NCBI GenBank assembly: GCA_900465675.1
Contig: UBJR01000002.1
Span: forward strand, 372,001 to 436,000
DNA length: 64,000 nucleotides
Reading direction: 5' to 3'
DNA from: Hyphomicrobiales bacterium
GTDB lineage: Bacteria > Pseudomonadota > Alphaproteobacteria > Rhizobiales > Rhizobiaceae
The notes beneath the pieces are model-generated. The model was not told where the DNA came from and made no database searches. It saw nothing but the letters and a program-made list of their open reading frames with translations. Positions within the stretch are counted from its first letter, which is position 1. Every line of letters begins with the position of its first letter. Both the position numbers and the translations under genes were made by a program. Positions 44,143-52,927 of the stretch are shown in pieces.

Positions 44143-44200
44143 TTTCTTGCAGGAAAAATGTAGGACTTTTCTATATATCTTGCAGAACTTATGCAAGATA
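44143..44200. promoter_or_regulatory. Two operator-like repeats upstream of gabT
   Basis: A perfect inverted repeat, TATCTTGCA (44176-44184) and TGCAAGATA (44192-44200) with a 7-base centre, and a degenerate copy TTTCTTGCA (44143-44151), 7 bases, TGTAGGA (44159-44165). The two copies start 33 bases apart, about three helical turns. A TATATA box lies at 44172-44177 between them. Confidence 0.7.
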
Positions 44201-44233
44201 ATTCCCAATCCCTTTGAGCGCAGGAGCGCATAG

Positions 44234-45514
44234 ATGAACGCGACCACCCTTACGGACCGGAAGAATGCCGCAATTTCCCGCGGCGTCGGCATGACGACAC
44301 AAATCTACGCCGACCGCGCAGAGAATGCCGAAATCTGGGACAAGGAGGGCCGCCGCTACATCGATTTCGCCGCTGGCATCGCGGTTCTGAACACCGGCCA
44401 CCGCCATCCGCGCGTCATCGCTGCCGTCAAGGACCAGCTCGACCATTTCACCCACACCTGCCACCAGGTCGTGCCCTACGAAACCTATGTGCATCTTGCC
44501 GAACGCCTGAACGAGCTGGCGCCCGGCAACTTCGCCAAGAAGACGATCTTCGTCACCACGGGTGCGGAAGCCGTAGAGAATGCCGTGAAGATCGCCCGCT
44601 CCGCGACCGGCCGTTCCGCCGTCATCGCCTTCGGCGGCGGCTTCCATGGCCGTACCTTCATGGGCATGGCCCTGACCGGCAAGGTCGTGCCTTACAAGGT
44701 CGGCTTCGGCGCGATGCCTGGCGATGTCTTCCACGTGCCCTTCCCGGTCGAGCTGCATGGCGTCAGCGCCGAGCAGTCGCTCGCAGCCTTGAAGAAGCTG
44801 TTTGCTGCCGATGTCGATCCGCAGCGTGTTGCCGCCATCATCATCGAGCCCGTGCAGGGCGAAGGCGGTTTCTATGCGGCACCTGTCGCCTTCCTGAAGG
44901 CGCTGCGCGAACTTTGCGACCAGCACGGCATCCTGCTGATTGCCGACGAAGTGCAGACCGGATTTGCCCGTACCGGCAAGATGTTTGCGATGGATCACCA
45001 TGAGGTCGCCCCTGACCTAATGACCATGGCGAAGAGCCTCGCGGGCGGCTTCCCGCTCGCCGCCGTCACCGGCCGCGCCGAGATCATGGATGCGCCCGGC
45101 CCCGGCGGCCTCGGCGGCACATATGGCGGCAATCCGCTCGGTATCGCCGCCGCTCATGCCGTTCTGGATGTCATCAAGGACGAAGACCTCTGCAACCGCG
45201 CCAACCAGCTGGGCGGCCGCCTGAAGCAGCGTCTGGAATCGCTGCGCGACAAGGTGCCGGAGATTGTCGATATCCGCGGCCCGGGCTTCATGAACGCCGT
45301 CGAATTCAACGACAAGACCACCAAGCTGCCGAGCGCCGAATTCGCCAACAAGGTGCGCCTGATCGCGCTGGAGAAGGGTCTCATTCTTTTGACCTGCGGC
45401 GTGCACGGAAACGTCATCCGCTTCCTTGCCCCGATCACCATTCAGGACAATATCTTCGGCGAAGCGCTCGATATCCTCGAAGCCTCCATTCTTGAAGCAA
45501 GCGCGGGCAAGTAA
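44234..45514 (+). CDS. gabT: 4-aminobutyrate-2-oxoglutarate aminotransferase
   Basis: PLP-dependent class III aminotransferase that converts GABA and 2-oxoglutarate to succinic semialdehyde and glutamate. It has 426 residues: VTTGAEAVENAVKIARSATG (about 98-117), the PLP-cradling LIADEVQTGFARTGKMFAMD (about 235-254) and Schiff-base Lys in MAKSLAGGFPLAAVTGR (about 265). It lies 20 bases before gabD, so the two genes form the GABA shunt operon. The operator repeats of the divergent fusion regulator lie in its promoter. Confidence 0.95.
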   Translation: MNATTLTDRKNAAISRGVGMTTQIYADRAENAEIWDKEGRRYIDFAAGIAVLNTGHRHPRVIAAVKDQLDHFTHTCHQVVPYETYVHLAERLNELAPGNFAKKTIFVTTGAEAVENAVKIARSATGRSAVIAFGGGFHGRTFMGMALTGKVVPYKVGFGAMPGDVFHVPFPVELHGVSAEQSLAALKKLFAADVDPQRVAAIIIEPVQGEGGFYAAPVAFLKALRELCDQHGILLIADEVQTGFARTGKMFAMDHHEVAPDLMTMAKSLAGGFPLAAVTGRAEIMDAPGPGGLGGTYGGNPLGIAAAHAVLDVIKDEDLCNRANQLGGRLKQRLESLRDKVPEIVDIRGPGFMNAVEFNDKTTKLPSAEFANKVRLIALEKGLILLTCGVHGNVIRFLAPITIQDNIFGEALDILEASILEASAGK

Positions 45515-45534
45515 CCGCCTTCGGAGTAAATGAC

Positions 45535-47016
45535 ATGGCATTCACGACCGCACTGACCAAACACGTTCCCTTCTCCTCGCCATTCCTGCGCGACGCAGGT
45601 TTCATCAACGGCGAATGGACGAAGGGCGGCGCAACGAAAACCTTCGACGTTCTGAACCCGTCCACCGGCGAAGTTCTGGCCTCGCTGCCTGATATGGGCG
45701 CTGCAGACACCCGCAAGGCGATTGACGCAGCCTATGCAGCCCAGCCAGCCTGGGCGGCAAAACCCGCCAAGGACCGCAGCGCCATCCTGCGCAAGTGGTT
45801 CGACCTGATGGTCGCCAATGCCGACGAGCTGGCGGCGATCCTGACAGCCGAAATGGGCAAGCCATTTGCGGAAGCGCGCGGCGAAATCCTCTACGCTGCC
45901 GCTTACATCGAATGGTATGCGGAAGAAGCCAAGCGCATCTACGGCGAAACCATTCCGGCACCGTCGAACGACAAGCGGATGATCGTCATCAAGCAGCCGG
46001 TCGGCGTCGTCGGCACGATCACGCCCTGGAACTTCCCGGCAGCGATGATCACCCGCAAGATCGCGCCGGCGCTTGCCGTTGGCTGCACCGTCGTTTCGAA
46101 GCCGGCCGAGCAGACGCCGCTGTCGGCCATCGCGCTTGCGGTTCTCGCCGAACAGGCCGGTGTTCCCGCCGGTGTCTTCAACGTCATCGTCGGCGAAGAC
46201 GGCCCCGCGATCGGCAAGGAGCTCTGCGGCAACGACAAGGTGCGCAAGATCAGCTTCACCGGCTCGACCGAAGTCGGCCGCATCCTGATGCGCCAGTGCT
46301 CCGATCAGATCAAGAAGGTCAGCCTCGAGCTCGGCGGCAACGCACCCTTCATCGTCTTTGATGATGCGGATCTCGATGCAGCCGTCGAAGGTGCGATCGC
46401 CTCGAAGTATCGCAATGCCGGCCAGACCTGCGTCTGCGCCAACCGCCTCTACGTGCAGTCTGGCGTCTACGATGCCTTCGCGGCCAAGCTGGCCGCCAAG
46501 GTTGAAGCCATGTCTGTTGGCGACGGCTTCACGTCGGGCGTCACCATTGGGCCGCTGATCGACGAACAGGGCCTCGCCAAGGTCGAGGACCATGTCAGCG
46601 ACGCGGTCTCCAAGGGTGCCAAGGTGCTGACCGGCGGCAAGCGTATTGAAGGTGCCGGCACCTTCTTCACGCCGACCGTACTCACGGGCGTTGCCAAGGG
46701 CATGAAGGTCGCCAGGGAAGAGACCTTCGGCCCCGTCGCGCCGCTCTTCCGCTTTGACACCGTTGAAGAAGTCATCCAGCAGGCCAATGACACCGAGTTC
46801 GGCCTCGCCGCCTATTTCTTCGCGGGCGACCTGAAGAAGGTCTGGAAGGTTGCGGAAGCGCTGGAATACGGCATGGTTGGCATCAATACCGGCCTGATGT
46901 CGACGGAAACCGCGCCCTTCGGCGGTATCAAGCAATCCGGCAACGGCCGCGAAGGCTCGCGCCATGGCGCCGATGATTACCTCGAGATGAAATATCTCTG
47001 CATCGGCAATCTCTAA
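45535..47016 (+). CDS. gabD: Succinate-semialdehyde dehydrogenase
   Basis: Aldehyde dehydrogenase that oxidises succinic semialdehyde to succinate with NAD(P)+. It has 493 residues with catalytic Glu in SLELGGNAPFIVFDDADLD (about 263-281), catalytic Cys in RNAGQTCVCANRLYVQ (about 299), the dinucleotide region ITPWNFPAAMITRKIAPALA and C-terminal TETAPFGGIKQSGNGREGS. Second gene of the gabTD operon, closed by a terminator. Confidence 0.94.
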   Translation: MAFTTALTKHVPFSSPFLRDAGFINGEWTKGGATKTFDVLNPSTGEVLASLPDMGAADTRKAIDAAYAAQPAWAAKPAKDRSAILRKWFDLMVANADELAAILTAEMGKPFAEARGEILYAAAYIEWYAEEAKRIYGETIPAPSNDKRMIVIKQPVGVVGTITPWNFPAAMITRKIAPALAVGCTVVSKPAEQTPLSAIALAVLAEQAGVPAGVFNVIVGEDGPAIGKELCGNDKVRKISFTGSTEVGRILMRQCSDQIKKVSLELGGNAPFIVFDDADLDAAVEGAIASKYRNAGQTCVCANRLYVQSGVYDAFAAKLAAKVEAMSVGDGFTSGVTIGPLIDEQGLAKVEDHVSDAVSKGAKVLTGGKRIEGAGTFFTPTVLTGVAKGMKVAREETFGPVAPLFRFDTVEEVIQQANDTEFGLAAYFFAGDLKKVWKVAEALEYGMVGINTGLMSTETAPFGGIKQSGNGREGSRHGADDYLEMKYLCIGNL

Positions 47017-47021
47017 AATCG

Positions 47022-47047
47022 AAAGGGCGCCTCCGGGCGCCCTTTTC
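47022..47047 (+). terminator. gabTD terminator
   Basis: Perfect 10-bp stem AAAGGGCGCC with GGCGCCCTTT, 4-base loop TCCG, then T. The AAA side also allows function for the convergent slyX gene. Confidence 0.92.
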
Positions 47048-47057
47048 ATTTCGGCAT

Positions 47058-47267
47058 TCAATAATGCGGCGGCCTTGTCACCGCCGGCGCTTCCAGCGAT
47101 TGCTCTTCGAGCGACAGGAAGCGTTCCGTCAAACGGTCCAGTTTCGCCCGGGTCTGTTCGACCACTTTCCATTGCTCGGCAAGCTGATCCGAAAGCTCTT
47201 CGATGATCTTTGCCTGATGGGCCAAGGCTTCTTCAAGCTGGGTAATGCGGCTGATGTCTTCGGCCAT
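47058..47267 (-). CDS. slyX: SlyX family protein
   Basis: Small 69-residue coiled-coil protein of unknown function, with heptad-rich core LEEALAHQAKIIEELSDQLA and the conserved C-terminal APAVTRPPHY (SlyX proteins end in -PPHY). Convergent with gabD. Confidence 0.93.
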   Translation of the reverse strand: MAEDISRITQLEEALAHQAKIIEELSDQLAEQWKVVEQTRAKLDRLTERFLSLEEQSLEAPAVTRPPHY

Positions 47268-47352
47268 GGTTGTTCTCCACCGGTTTGCTGCTCTTCCAAA
47301 ACCTATAGCGGCGGCGGCGTCAATGGGGCGCCCGGCATCGATTCCTAAAGTG

Positions 47353-47366
47353 AACTCATTGGTTAC
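47353..47366 (+). promoter_or_regulatory. TetR-type operator candidate upstream of uxaC
   Basis: GAACTCATTGGTTA matches 12 of 14 bases of the site ahead of the ABC-importer operon (TAACTAATTGGTTA). It lies directly after a TAAAGT -10-like hexamer (47346-47351) and 62 bases before the uxaC ATG. The overlapping CATTGGTTACTAATG (47357-47371) is itself a near-palindrome that could instead be a GntR/UxuR-type site. Confidence 0.5.
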
Positions 47367-47428
47367 TAATGGGCCTTGCCGTGTCTTTGATCGTGGAGTA
47401 GGCCCTAACCCATCAGGGAGGAAATCTT

Positions 47429-48844
47429 ATGGATTCACGAAACGGCTTTCTTCACCAGGACCGGCTTTTTCCGGCCGATCCGGCAACCCGCAGCATCGCG
47501 CGCGACCTCTACGAGACCGTCGCCGGTTTGCCGATCGTCAGCCCGCACGGGCATACCGAGCCCTCGTGGTTTGCTGACGACAAGCCCTTTGAAGATGCCG
47601 CCTCGCTGCTCGTCATCCCTGACCATTACCTGTTCCGCATGCTGCACAGCACCGGCACCAAGCTCGATGAACTGGGCGTCCCCCGACTTGATGGCAAGCC
47701 TGTCGCCAAGGGCCGTGACATCTGGCGCGCTTTCGCTGCCAAATATCATCTCTTCCGCGGCACGCCGTCCAGCCTGTGGGTCGATCATGCGATGTCTGCC
47801 GTGCTCGGCTGTACCGAACCGCTGACGCCTGAGAATGCCGACACGCTCTACGATCATATCAACGATCAGCTTGCCAAGCCCGAGTTCCACCCGCGTGCCC
47901 TGCACCAGCGCTTCGGCATCGAGACGATCGCCACGACGGAAGGCGCGCTGGATCCGCTGGTCCATCACCAGAAGATGCAGAAGGATGGCTGGATCGGTAA
48001 GGTTCGTACGACATACCGCCCTGACAGCGTTACCGATCCTGACGCTGTCGGCTTCCGCGACAATCTCATCAAGTTCGGTGAGATCACCGGCTCTGACGTC
48101 ACCAAATGGGACGGCATGATCGACGCGCATCGCAAGCGCCGCGCCTATTTCCGCCAGTTCGGCGCCACAGCGACCGACCACGGCGTGCCGACCGCATTCA
48201 CCGCGGATCTCTCGGCCACCGAGCGGCAAGCGCTTCTCGACAAGGCACTGAAGGGTCCACTTTCGGCTGCCGATGCCGAGCTGTTCCGTGGTCAGATGAT
48301 GACCGAGATGGCCGGGCTTTCGGCCGAAGACGGCATGGTCATGCAGATCCACGCGGGCTCGCGCCGCAACACCGACAGCGGTCTCTTTGCGACCCGCGGT
48401 CCGAACATGGGCGCCGATATCCCGACCCGGACTGACTGGATCGGCGGGCTCAATGCGCTGCTGTCCAAGTACGGCCATTCGCAGGGCCTTCGCATCCTGC
48501 TCTTCACGCTCGACGAGACGACCTATTCGCGCGAGCTGGCGCCGATGGCCGGACATTGGGAATGCCTGATGATTGGGCCACCCTGGTGGTTCCACGACAG
48601 CCCGAATGGCATTCGCCGCTATCTCGACCAGGTCGTCGAGACTGCGGGTTTTGCCAATCTGGCCGGCTTCAACGACGATACCCGCGCCTTGCTCTCGATC
48701 CCCGCCCGCCACGACGTCTGGCGCCGCGAGGTTTGCGGCTTCCTGGCGCAGCTTGCCGCCGAGCACCGCATCTCCCGGAAGGATGCGGCGATCGTCGCGC
48801 GCGAACTCTCCTATGACAACGCGAAGAAGGCCTACAAGCTGTGA
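47429..48844 (+). CDS. uxaC: Glucuronate (uronate) isomerase
   Basis: Amidohydrolase-superfamily isomerase converting D-glucuronate to D-fructuronate and D-galacturonate to D-tagaturonate. It has 471 residues, as in E. coli (470). The metal/substrate motif IVSPHGHTEPSWFADDKPF is at about 36-54, with WVDHAMSAVLG, MQIHAGSRRNTD and GPPWWFHDSPNGIRRYLDQV further on. GGGAGG lies 8 bases before the ATG. The stop overlaps the GTG start of the uxuB-like gene by four bases. Confidence 0.95.
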   Translation: MDSRNGFLHQDRLFPADPATRSIARDLYETVAGLPIVSPHGHTEPSWFADDKPFEDAASLLVIPDHYLFRMLHSTGTKLDELGVPRLDGKPVAKGRDIWRAFAAKYHLFRGTPSSLWVDHAMSAVLGCTEPLTPENADTLYDHINDQLAKPEFHPRALHQRFGIETIATTEGALDPLVHHQKMQKDGWIGKVRTTYRPDSVTDPDAVGFRDNLIKFGEITGSDVTKWDGMIDAHRKRRAYFRQFGATATDHGVPTAFTADLSATERQALLDKALKGPLSAADAELFRGQMMTEMAGLSAEDGMVMQIHAGSRRNTDSGLFATRGPNMGADIPTRTDWIGGLNALLSKYGHSQGLRILLFTLDETTYSRELAPMAGHWECLMIGPPWWFHDSPNGIRRYLDQVVETAGFANLAGFNDDTRALLSIPARHDVWRREVCGFLAQLAAEHRISRKDAAIVARELSYDNAKKAYKL

Positions 48845-50295
48845 GCAATCGACTGAAGGACCTGAACGGCCTGGCGCCGACCGCAAAGCTTCCCGCCTAT
48901 GACCGCAGCACGCTGAAGGCGGGCATCCTGCATCTCGGCCCCGGCGCCTTTTTCCGTGCCCATTTCGCGCCGTTTACGGATGCGGCGCTGGCCGCTGAAG
49001 GCGGCGACTGGGGCATCGAGGTGGCGAGCCTGCGAACACCTGATGTTGCCGATAATCTGAATGCCCAGAACGGCCTCTACACCGTGCTGATCCGCGACAC
49101 GTCAGGCACGACGGCTGAGGTGATCGGCCCGATCCTGAAGGCGCATGTGGCGCCGCGCGATCCGTCGCTGCTCTTGTCGCGTCTCGAAGACCCGGCGATC
49201 CGCATCGTCAGCCTGACGGTGACGGAAAAAGCCTATGGCCTCGACGTGCGTACCGGCGGACTTGATCTTACGCATCCGGATGTTGCCGCCGATCTTGCCG
49301 ACCGGCACGCGCCGCGCGGCGTCGTCGGCTATCTGGTCGAAGGCTTTGCCCGCCGCCGCAACAAGGGTATCGCCCCTTTCACACCGCTCAGCTGCGACAA
49401 TCTGCCGAGCAACGGTGCGGTGCTGAAGCGCCTCGTGCTCGATTTCGCCGGCCGCGTCGATCCGGAGCTTCGCGCCTGGATCGAAACCAACGTCCCCTTC
49501 CCCTCGACCATGGTCGACCGCATCACGCCCGCCAGCACCGACGCCACCTATGCGGACGCCGAGCGGCTGACCGGGCGCCAGGATCTGGCCGCCATCGAGA
49601 CGGAGCCCTTCACCCAATGGGTGATCGAAGACCATTTCGCCAACGGCCGCCCGGCATGGGACAAGGCCGGCGTGCTGATGGTCGATGAAGTCTCGGCCTA
49701 CGAGAAGATGAAGCTGCGCATGCTCAACGGCGCGCATTCGCTGCTCGCCTATCTCGGCTATATAGGCGGCTATGAATATATCCGCGATGTCATGGACGAC
49801 GAGGGATTGGCAGCTCTTGCCCGACGCCAGATGAATGCTGCGGCCGAGACGCTCGATCCGGTCCCCGGCATCGATCTCGACCATTATGCCGACGAACTGA
49901 TAGCGCGCTTTGCAAACAAGGCGATCGCCCACCGTACCTACCAGATCGCCATGGACGGAACGCAGAAGCTGCCGCAGCGCCTGCTGGAGCCGGCAACCGA
50001 AGCACTGGCCCACGGCAGCAAGGCCGAGACCTACGCCATCGCCGTCGCTGCATGGATGCGCTATGCCATCGGCGTCGACCGCAACGGCAAGGCCTACGAG
50101 TTGCGTGATCCCCGTGCGGAGGAGATTGCGGCGCTGCTCGCTGATATCCCACGCAACGGTGGGGCCGTTTCGGCGGCGTTGTTCAAGCTGCCGGGGCTGT
50201 TCCCGAAGGCATTGACGGACAATGTTGGCTGGACCGAGGATGTGGCGAACAAGCTGGATATTCTGATCCAGGATAACAGGCTGCCGTTGTATTGA
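48841..50295 (+). CDS. uxuB: Mannitol-dehydrogenase-family reductase, UxuB-like (GTG start)
   Basis: NAD-dependent polyol/uronate oxidoreductase of the long-chain mannitol dehydrogenase family. It has 484 residues: N-terminal nucleotide domain (ILHLGPGAFFRAHFAPFTDA, 29-48) and C-terminal catalytic domain with KMKLRMLNGAHSLLAYLGY (about 287-305). Coupling to uxaC by GTGA overlap points to D-fructuronate reductase (to D-mannonate); tagaturonate or mannitol cannot be excluded. No mannonate dehydratase gene is in view. Confidence 0.88.
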   Translation: MSNRLKDLNGLAPTAKLPAYDRSTLKAGILHLGPGAFFRAHFAPFTDAALAAEGGDWGIEVASLRTPDVADNLNAQNGLYTVLIRDTSGTTAEVIGPILKAHVAPRDPSLLLSRLEDPAIRIVSLTVTEKAYGLDVRTGGLDLTHPDVAADLADRHAPRGVVGYLVEGFARRRNKGIAPFTPLSCDNLPSNGAVLKRLVLDFAGRVDPELRAWIETNVPFPSTMVDRITPASTDATYADAERLTGRQDLAAIETEPFTQWVIEDHFANGRPAWDKAGVLMVDEVSAYEKMKLRMLNGAHSLLAYLGYIGGYEYIRDVMDDEGLAALARRQMNAAAETLDPVPGIDLDHYADELIARFANKAIAHRTYQIAMDGTQKLPQRLLEPATEALAHGSKAETYAIAVAAWMRYAIGVDRNGKAYELRDPRAEEIAALLADIPRNGGAVSAALFKLPGLFPKALTDNVGWTEDVANKLDILIQDNRLPLY

Positions 50296-50326
50296 GGCGG
50301 TCTGGCAAGGCCGATACCGTCCGCCA

Positions 50327-50461
50327 CCCTCATCCCTGTGCTCGTCACAGGGATCCAGCGGCCCAAGTCCTTGGGCCGAGAAGACTCTTAATTCCTCGTT
50401 GATTCGTTCACGGCGCAGAAGCGCCGTGGCTGGATTCCTGTGACAAGCACAGGAATGAGGG
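50327..50461. repeat. Mosaic palindromic intergenic repeat (RIME-like)
   Basis: A 135-base element between two convergent genes. Outer 33-base arms (50327-50359 and 50429-50461) match inverted at 30 of 33 positions; each is itself partly palindromic around CCTGTG...CACAGG. Inside are two more hairpins: CGGCCCAAG/CTTGGGCCG (50359-50378) and CACGGCGC/GCGCCGTG (50409-50428). This nested pattern is that of rhizobial intergenic mosaic elements present in many genomic copies. Confidence 0.8.
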
Positions 50462-50475
50462 AAGCAGAGGTGCGC

Positions 50476-52926
50476 CTACCCCTTCACCCTCTTCATCTCC
50501 GGGTCATACAACGGCTTCAGCAACACCGAGCACGGCACCCGCTCGCGGGCGACATCGAGCTCGTACTTGCCCGACAGCACAAAATCCTCCGTCACACCGT
50601 CGACGTTGCGGACGTAGCCGTAGCCAATCGCCTTGCCGAGCGTGTAGCCGTAGCCGCCGCTCGACAACCATCCGACGCGCTTTCCATCGCGATAGATGGT
50701 TTCGCGGCCGAGCAGGACGACATCAGGATCATCGGGCACGAAGCAGGCGAGCATCTTCTTGACGCCGCCTGTCAATTGACGCTCCACGGCCTCGCGGCCG
50801 CGGAAGGGGATGTTCTTCTTGGTCTTCACGGCCCAGGCAAGCCCGGCTTCGACCGGCGTATGGTCGGGGCCGATATCCGATCCCCAGGCGCGATAGCCCT
50901 TTTCCAGGCGGCAGCTTTCGATGGCGCGGTAGCCGGCGTTGATGAGACCGAGGCCGTTTCCGGCGGCCATCAACGCATCATAGACGGTCGTTGCATACTC
51001 GACCGGCACATGCAGCTCGTAACCGAGCTCACCGACATAGGTGATGCGCAGTGCCCTGACCGGGCAGCCTGCGATGCCGACGGTCTTGACGCGGCCGAAG
51101 GGGAAGGCGGCGTTCGAGACATCCGATGAGGTGACCTTCTCCAGCACGGCGCGGGCTTTCGGGCCCATCAGCGACAGAACCGAATAGGCGGAGGTGACAT
51201 CGACCAGCTCGGCCTGCATGCCGTCAGGAATATTGCGGGCTATCCAGTCGAAGTCGTGGGTCGCAAATCCCGTGCCGGTGACGATGTAATATTCGTTCTC
51301 GGCGATGCGGGCGACGGTGAGATCGCATTCGATACCGCCCTTGTCGTTCAGCATCTGGGTATAGACAAGCGAGCCTACAGGCTTTGCCACGTCGTTCGAA
51401 GCGATCCAGCCGAGCGCTGCTTCGGCATCGCGGCCCTTCAGCACGAACTTGGCGAAGGAGGTCTGGTCGAAGATGACGGCCGCCTCACGCACGGCCTTGT
51501 GCTCGCGGCCAACGGCATCGAACCAGTTCTGCCTGTTGTAGCTGTAGATATCCTTCGGCTCCTCGTTGGCGAAGAGATCGGCGAACCAGTTCGGCCGCTC
51601 CCAGCCGAGTTTCTCGCCGAAGCAGGCGCCCTGCGCCTTCAGGCGATCGTAGAGCGGCGACTTGCGACAGGGGCGACCGCTCGAATGCTCTTCGAAGGGG
51701 AAGGCCAGCGTATAATGCTTGCCGTAGGCCTCCAGGGTGCGGGTGCGGACCCAGTCGGTGTCGAAATGCGGGCGGCCGAAGCGGCGGATATCGACCGGCC
51801 AGAGATCGTAGGGCGGCTCTCCCTTCGCCACCCATTCGGCCAGCGCCATGCCGGCACCGCCGCCGGACGCGATGCCGAAGGCGTTGAAGCCGGCACCGAC
51901 GAAGAAGTTCTTCAGCTCCGGCGCTTCGCCGAGGATAAAGTTGCCATCGGGCGTGAAGCTTTCCGGTCCGTTGAGCAACTGTTTCACACCGGCGGTTTCG
52001 AGAGCCGGAACGCGAGCCAGCGCCTGTTCCATGATCTGCTCGAAATGATCGTAGTTGCTGTCAAGCAGCGTGTAGTGGAAACCGTCGGGAATGCCGCCAG
52101 TCGCCCAGGGAATCGGATTCGGCTCGTAGCCGCCCATGACAAGACCGCCAACCTCTTCCTTGTAGTAGGTCAGGCGATCGGGATCGCGGAGTGTCGGCAG
52201 GTTCGAGGGAACGCCGAAGGATTCGGTGATCAGATATTGATGCTCGACAGAGACGAGCGGCACATTCACGCCGAAGCGCGCCGCAAAGGCCCGCGTCCAT
52301 TGACCGGCGCAGACGACGACGCGCTCGCATTCGATGCGGCTATCGGCGGTGATGACGGCGCGGATACGGCCCTTGTCGATTTCGAGATCGATGACTTCGG
52401 TGTCTTCGAAGATCGAGACACCGGCCATGCGGGCGCCACGAGCAAGCGCCTGAGTGATATCAGAGGGGTTGGCCTGACCATCGGTCGGGAGGTAGGCCGC
52501 ACCGACGAGGTCATCAATCGTCATCAGCGGCCAAAGATCGAAAGCCTCCTGCGGCGTCAGCAGATGCATTTCTAGGCCGAAGGACTGCGCCGTGGTCGCC
52601 TGGCGCTTCACCTCGGTCCAGCGCTCCTCGTTGCAGGCAAGCCTCAGGCCGCCATTCATCTTCCAGCCGGTGCCAAGTCCGGTCTCGGCTTCGAGCTTCT
52701 TGTAGAGATCGACGGAATAGCCGAGCAGCTGGGTGATATTGGCGCTGGTGCGCAGCTGGCCGACGAGGCCGGCAGCGTGGAAGGTCGTGCCCGATGTCAG
52801 CTTCTTCCGCTCGAGCAGCACGGTATCGGTCCAGCCGAGCTTGCCGAGGTGATAGGCCGTCGAGCAGCCGATGATACCGCCGCCGATGACCACGGCCTTC
52901 GCCGTCTTCGGTAATTCCTTCGTCAT
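50476..52926 (-). CDS. FAD-dependent oxidoreductase with GcvT domain (dimethylglycine/sarcosine dehydrogenase-like)
   Basis: Flavoenzyme of 816 residues. An N-terminal DAO domain (VVIGGGIIGCSTAYHLGKLG at about 12-31, covalent-FAD-type SGTTFHAAGLVGQLR) is followed by a FAO_M insert (about 370-425) and GCV_T plus GCV_T_C tetrahydrofolate domains (about 430-805). Such enzymes demethylate N-methylglycines, passing the one-carbon unit to folate. It is the last gene of the ABC-importer operon and starts one base after the phosphotransferase stop. The substrate is open: a methylated amine accompanying or linked to the imported compound is possible. Confidence 0.88.
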   Translation of the reverse strand: MTKELPKTAKAVVIGGGIIGCSTAYHLGKLGWTDTVLLERKKLTSGTTFHAAGLVGQLRTSANITQLLGYSVDLYKKLEAETGLGTGWKMNGGLRLACNEERWTEVKRQATTAQSFGLEMHLLTPQEAFDLWPLMTIDDLVGAAYLPTDGQANPSDITQALARGARMAGVSIFEDTEVIDLEIDKGRIRAVITADSRIECERVVVCAGQWTRAFAARFGVNVPLVSVEHQYLITESFGVPSNLPTLRDPDRLTYYKEEVGGLVMGGYEPNPIPWATGGIPDGFHYTLLDSNYDHFEQIMEQALARVPALETAGVKQLLNGPESFTPDGNFILGEAPELKNFFVGAGFNAFGIASGGGAGMALAEWVAKGEPPYDLWPVDIRRFGRPHFDTDWVRTRTLEAYGKHYTLAFPFEEHSSGRPCRKSPLYDRLKAQGACFGEKLGWERPNWFADLFANEEPKDIYSYNRQNWFDAVGREHKAVREAAVIFDQTSFAKFVLKGRDAEAALGWIASNDVAKPVGSLVYTQMLNDKGGIECDLTVARIAENEYYIVTGTGFATHDFDWIARNIPDGMQAELVDVTSAYSVLSLMGPKARAVLEKVTSSDVSNAAFPFGRVKTVGIAGCPVRALRITYVGELGYELHVPVEYATTVYDALMAAGNGLGLINAGYRAIESCRLEKGYRAWGSDIGPDHTPVEAGLAWAVKTKKNIPFRGREAVERQLTGGVKKMLACFVPDDPDVVLLGRETIYRDGKRVGWLSSGGYGYTLGKAIGYGYVRNVDGVTEDFVLSGKYELDVARERVPCSVLLKPLYDPEMKRVKG

Positions 52927-52927
52927 T

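Noticed and set aside
45442..47172. 576-codon minus-strand open frame opposite gabD
   Set aside because: Antisense frame running through the gabTD terminator; gabD is complete on the plus strand.
50327..50461. Intergenic palindromes considered as an insertion-sequence end or CRISPR
   Set aside because: No transposase, no target duplication and no regular direct repeats with spacers; the nested inverted structure fits a mosaic intergenic repeat.
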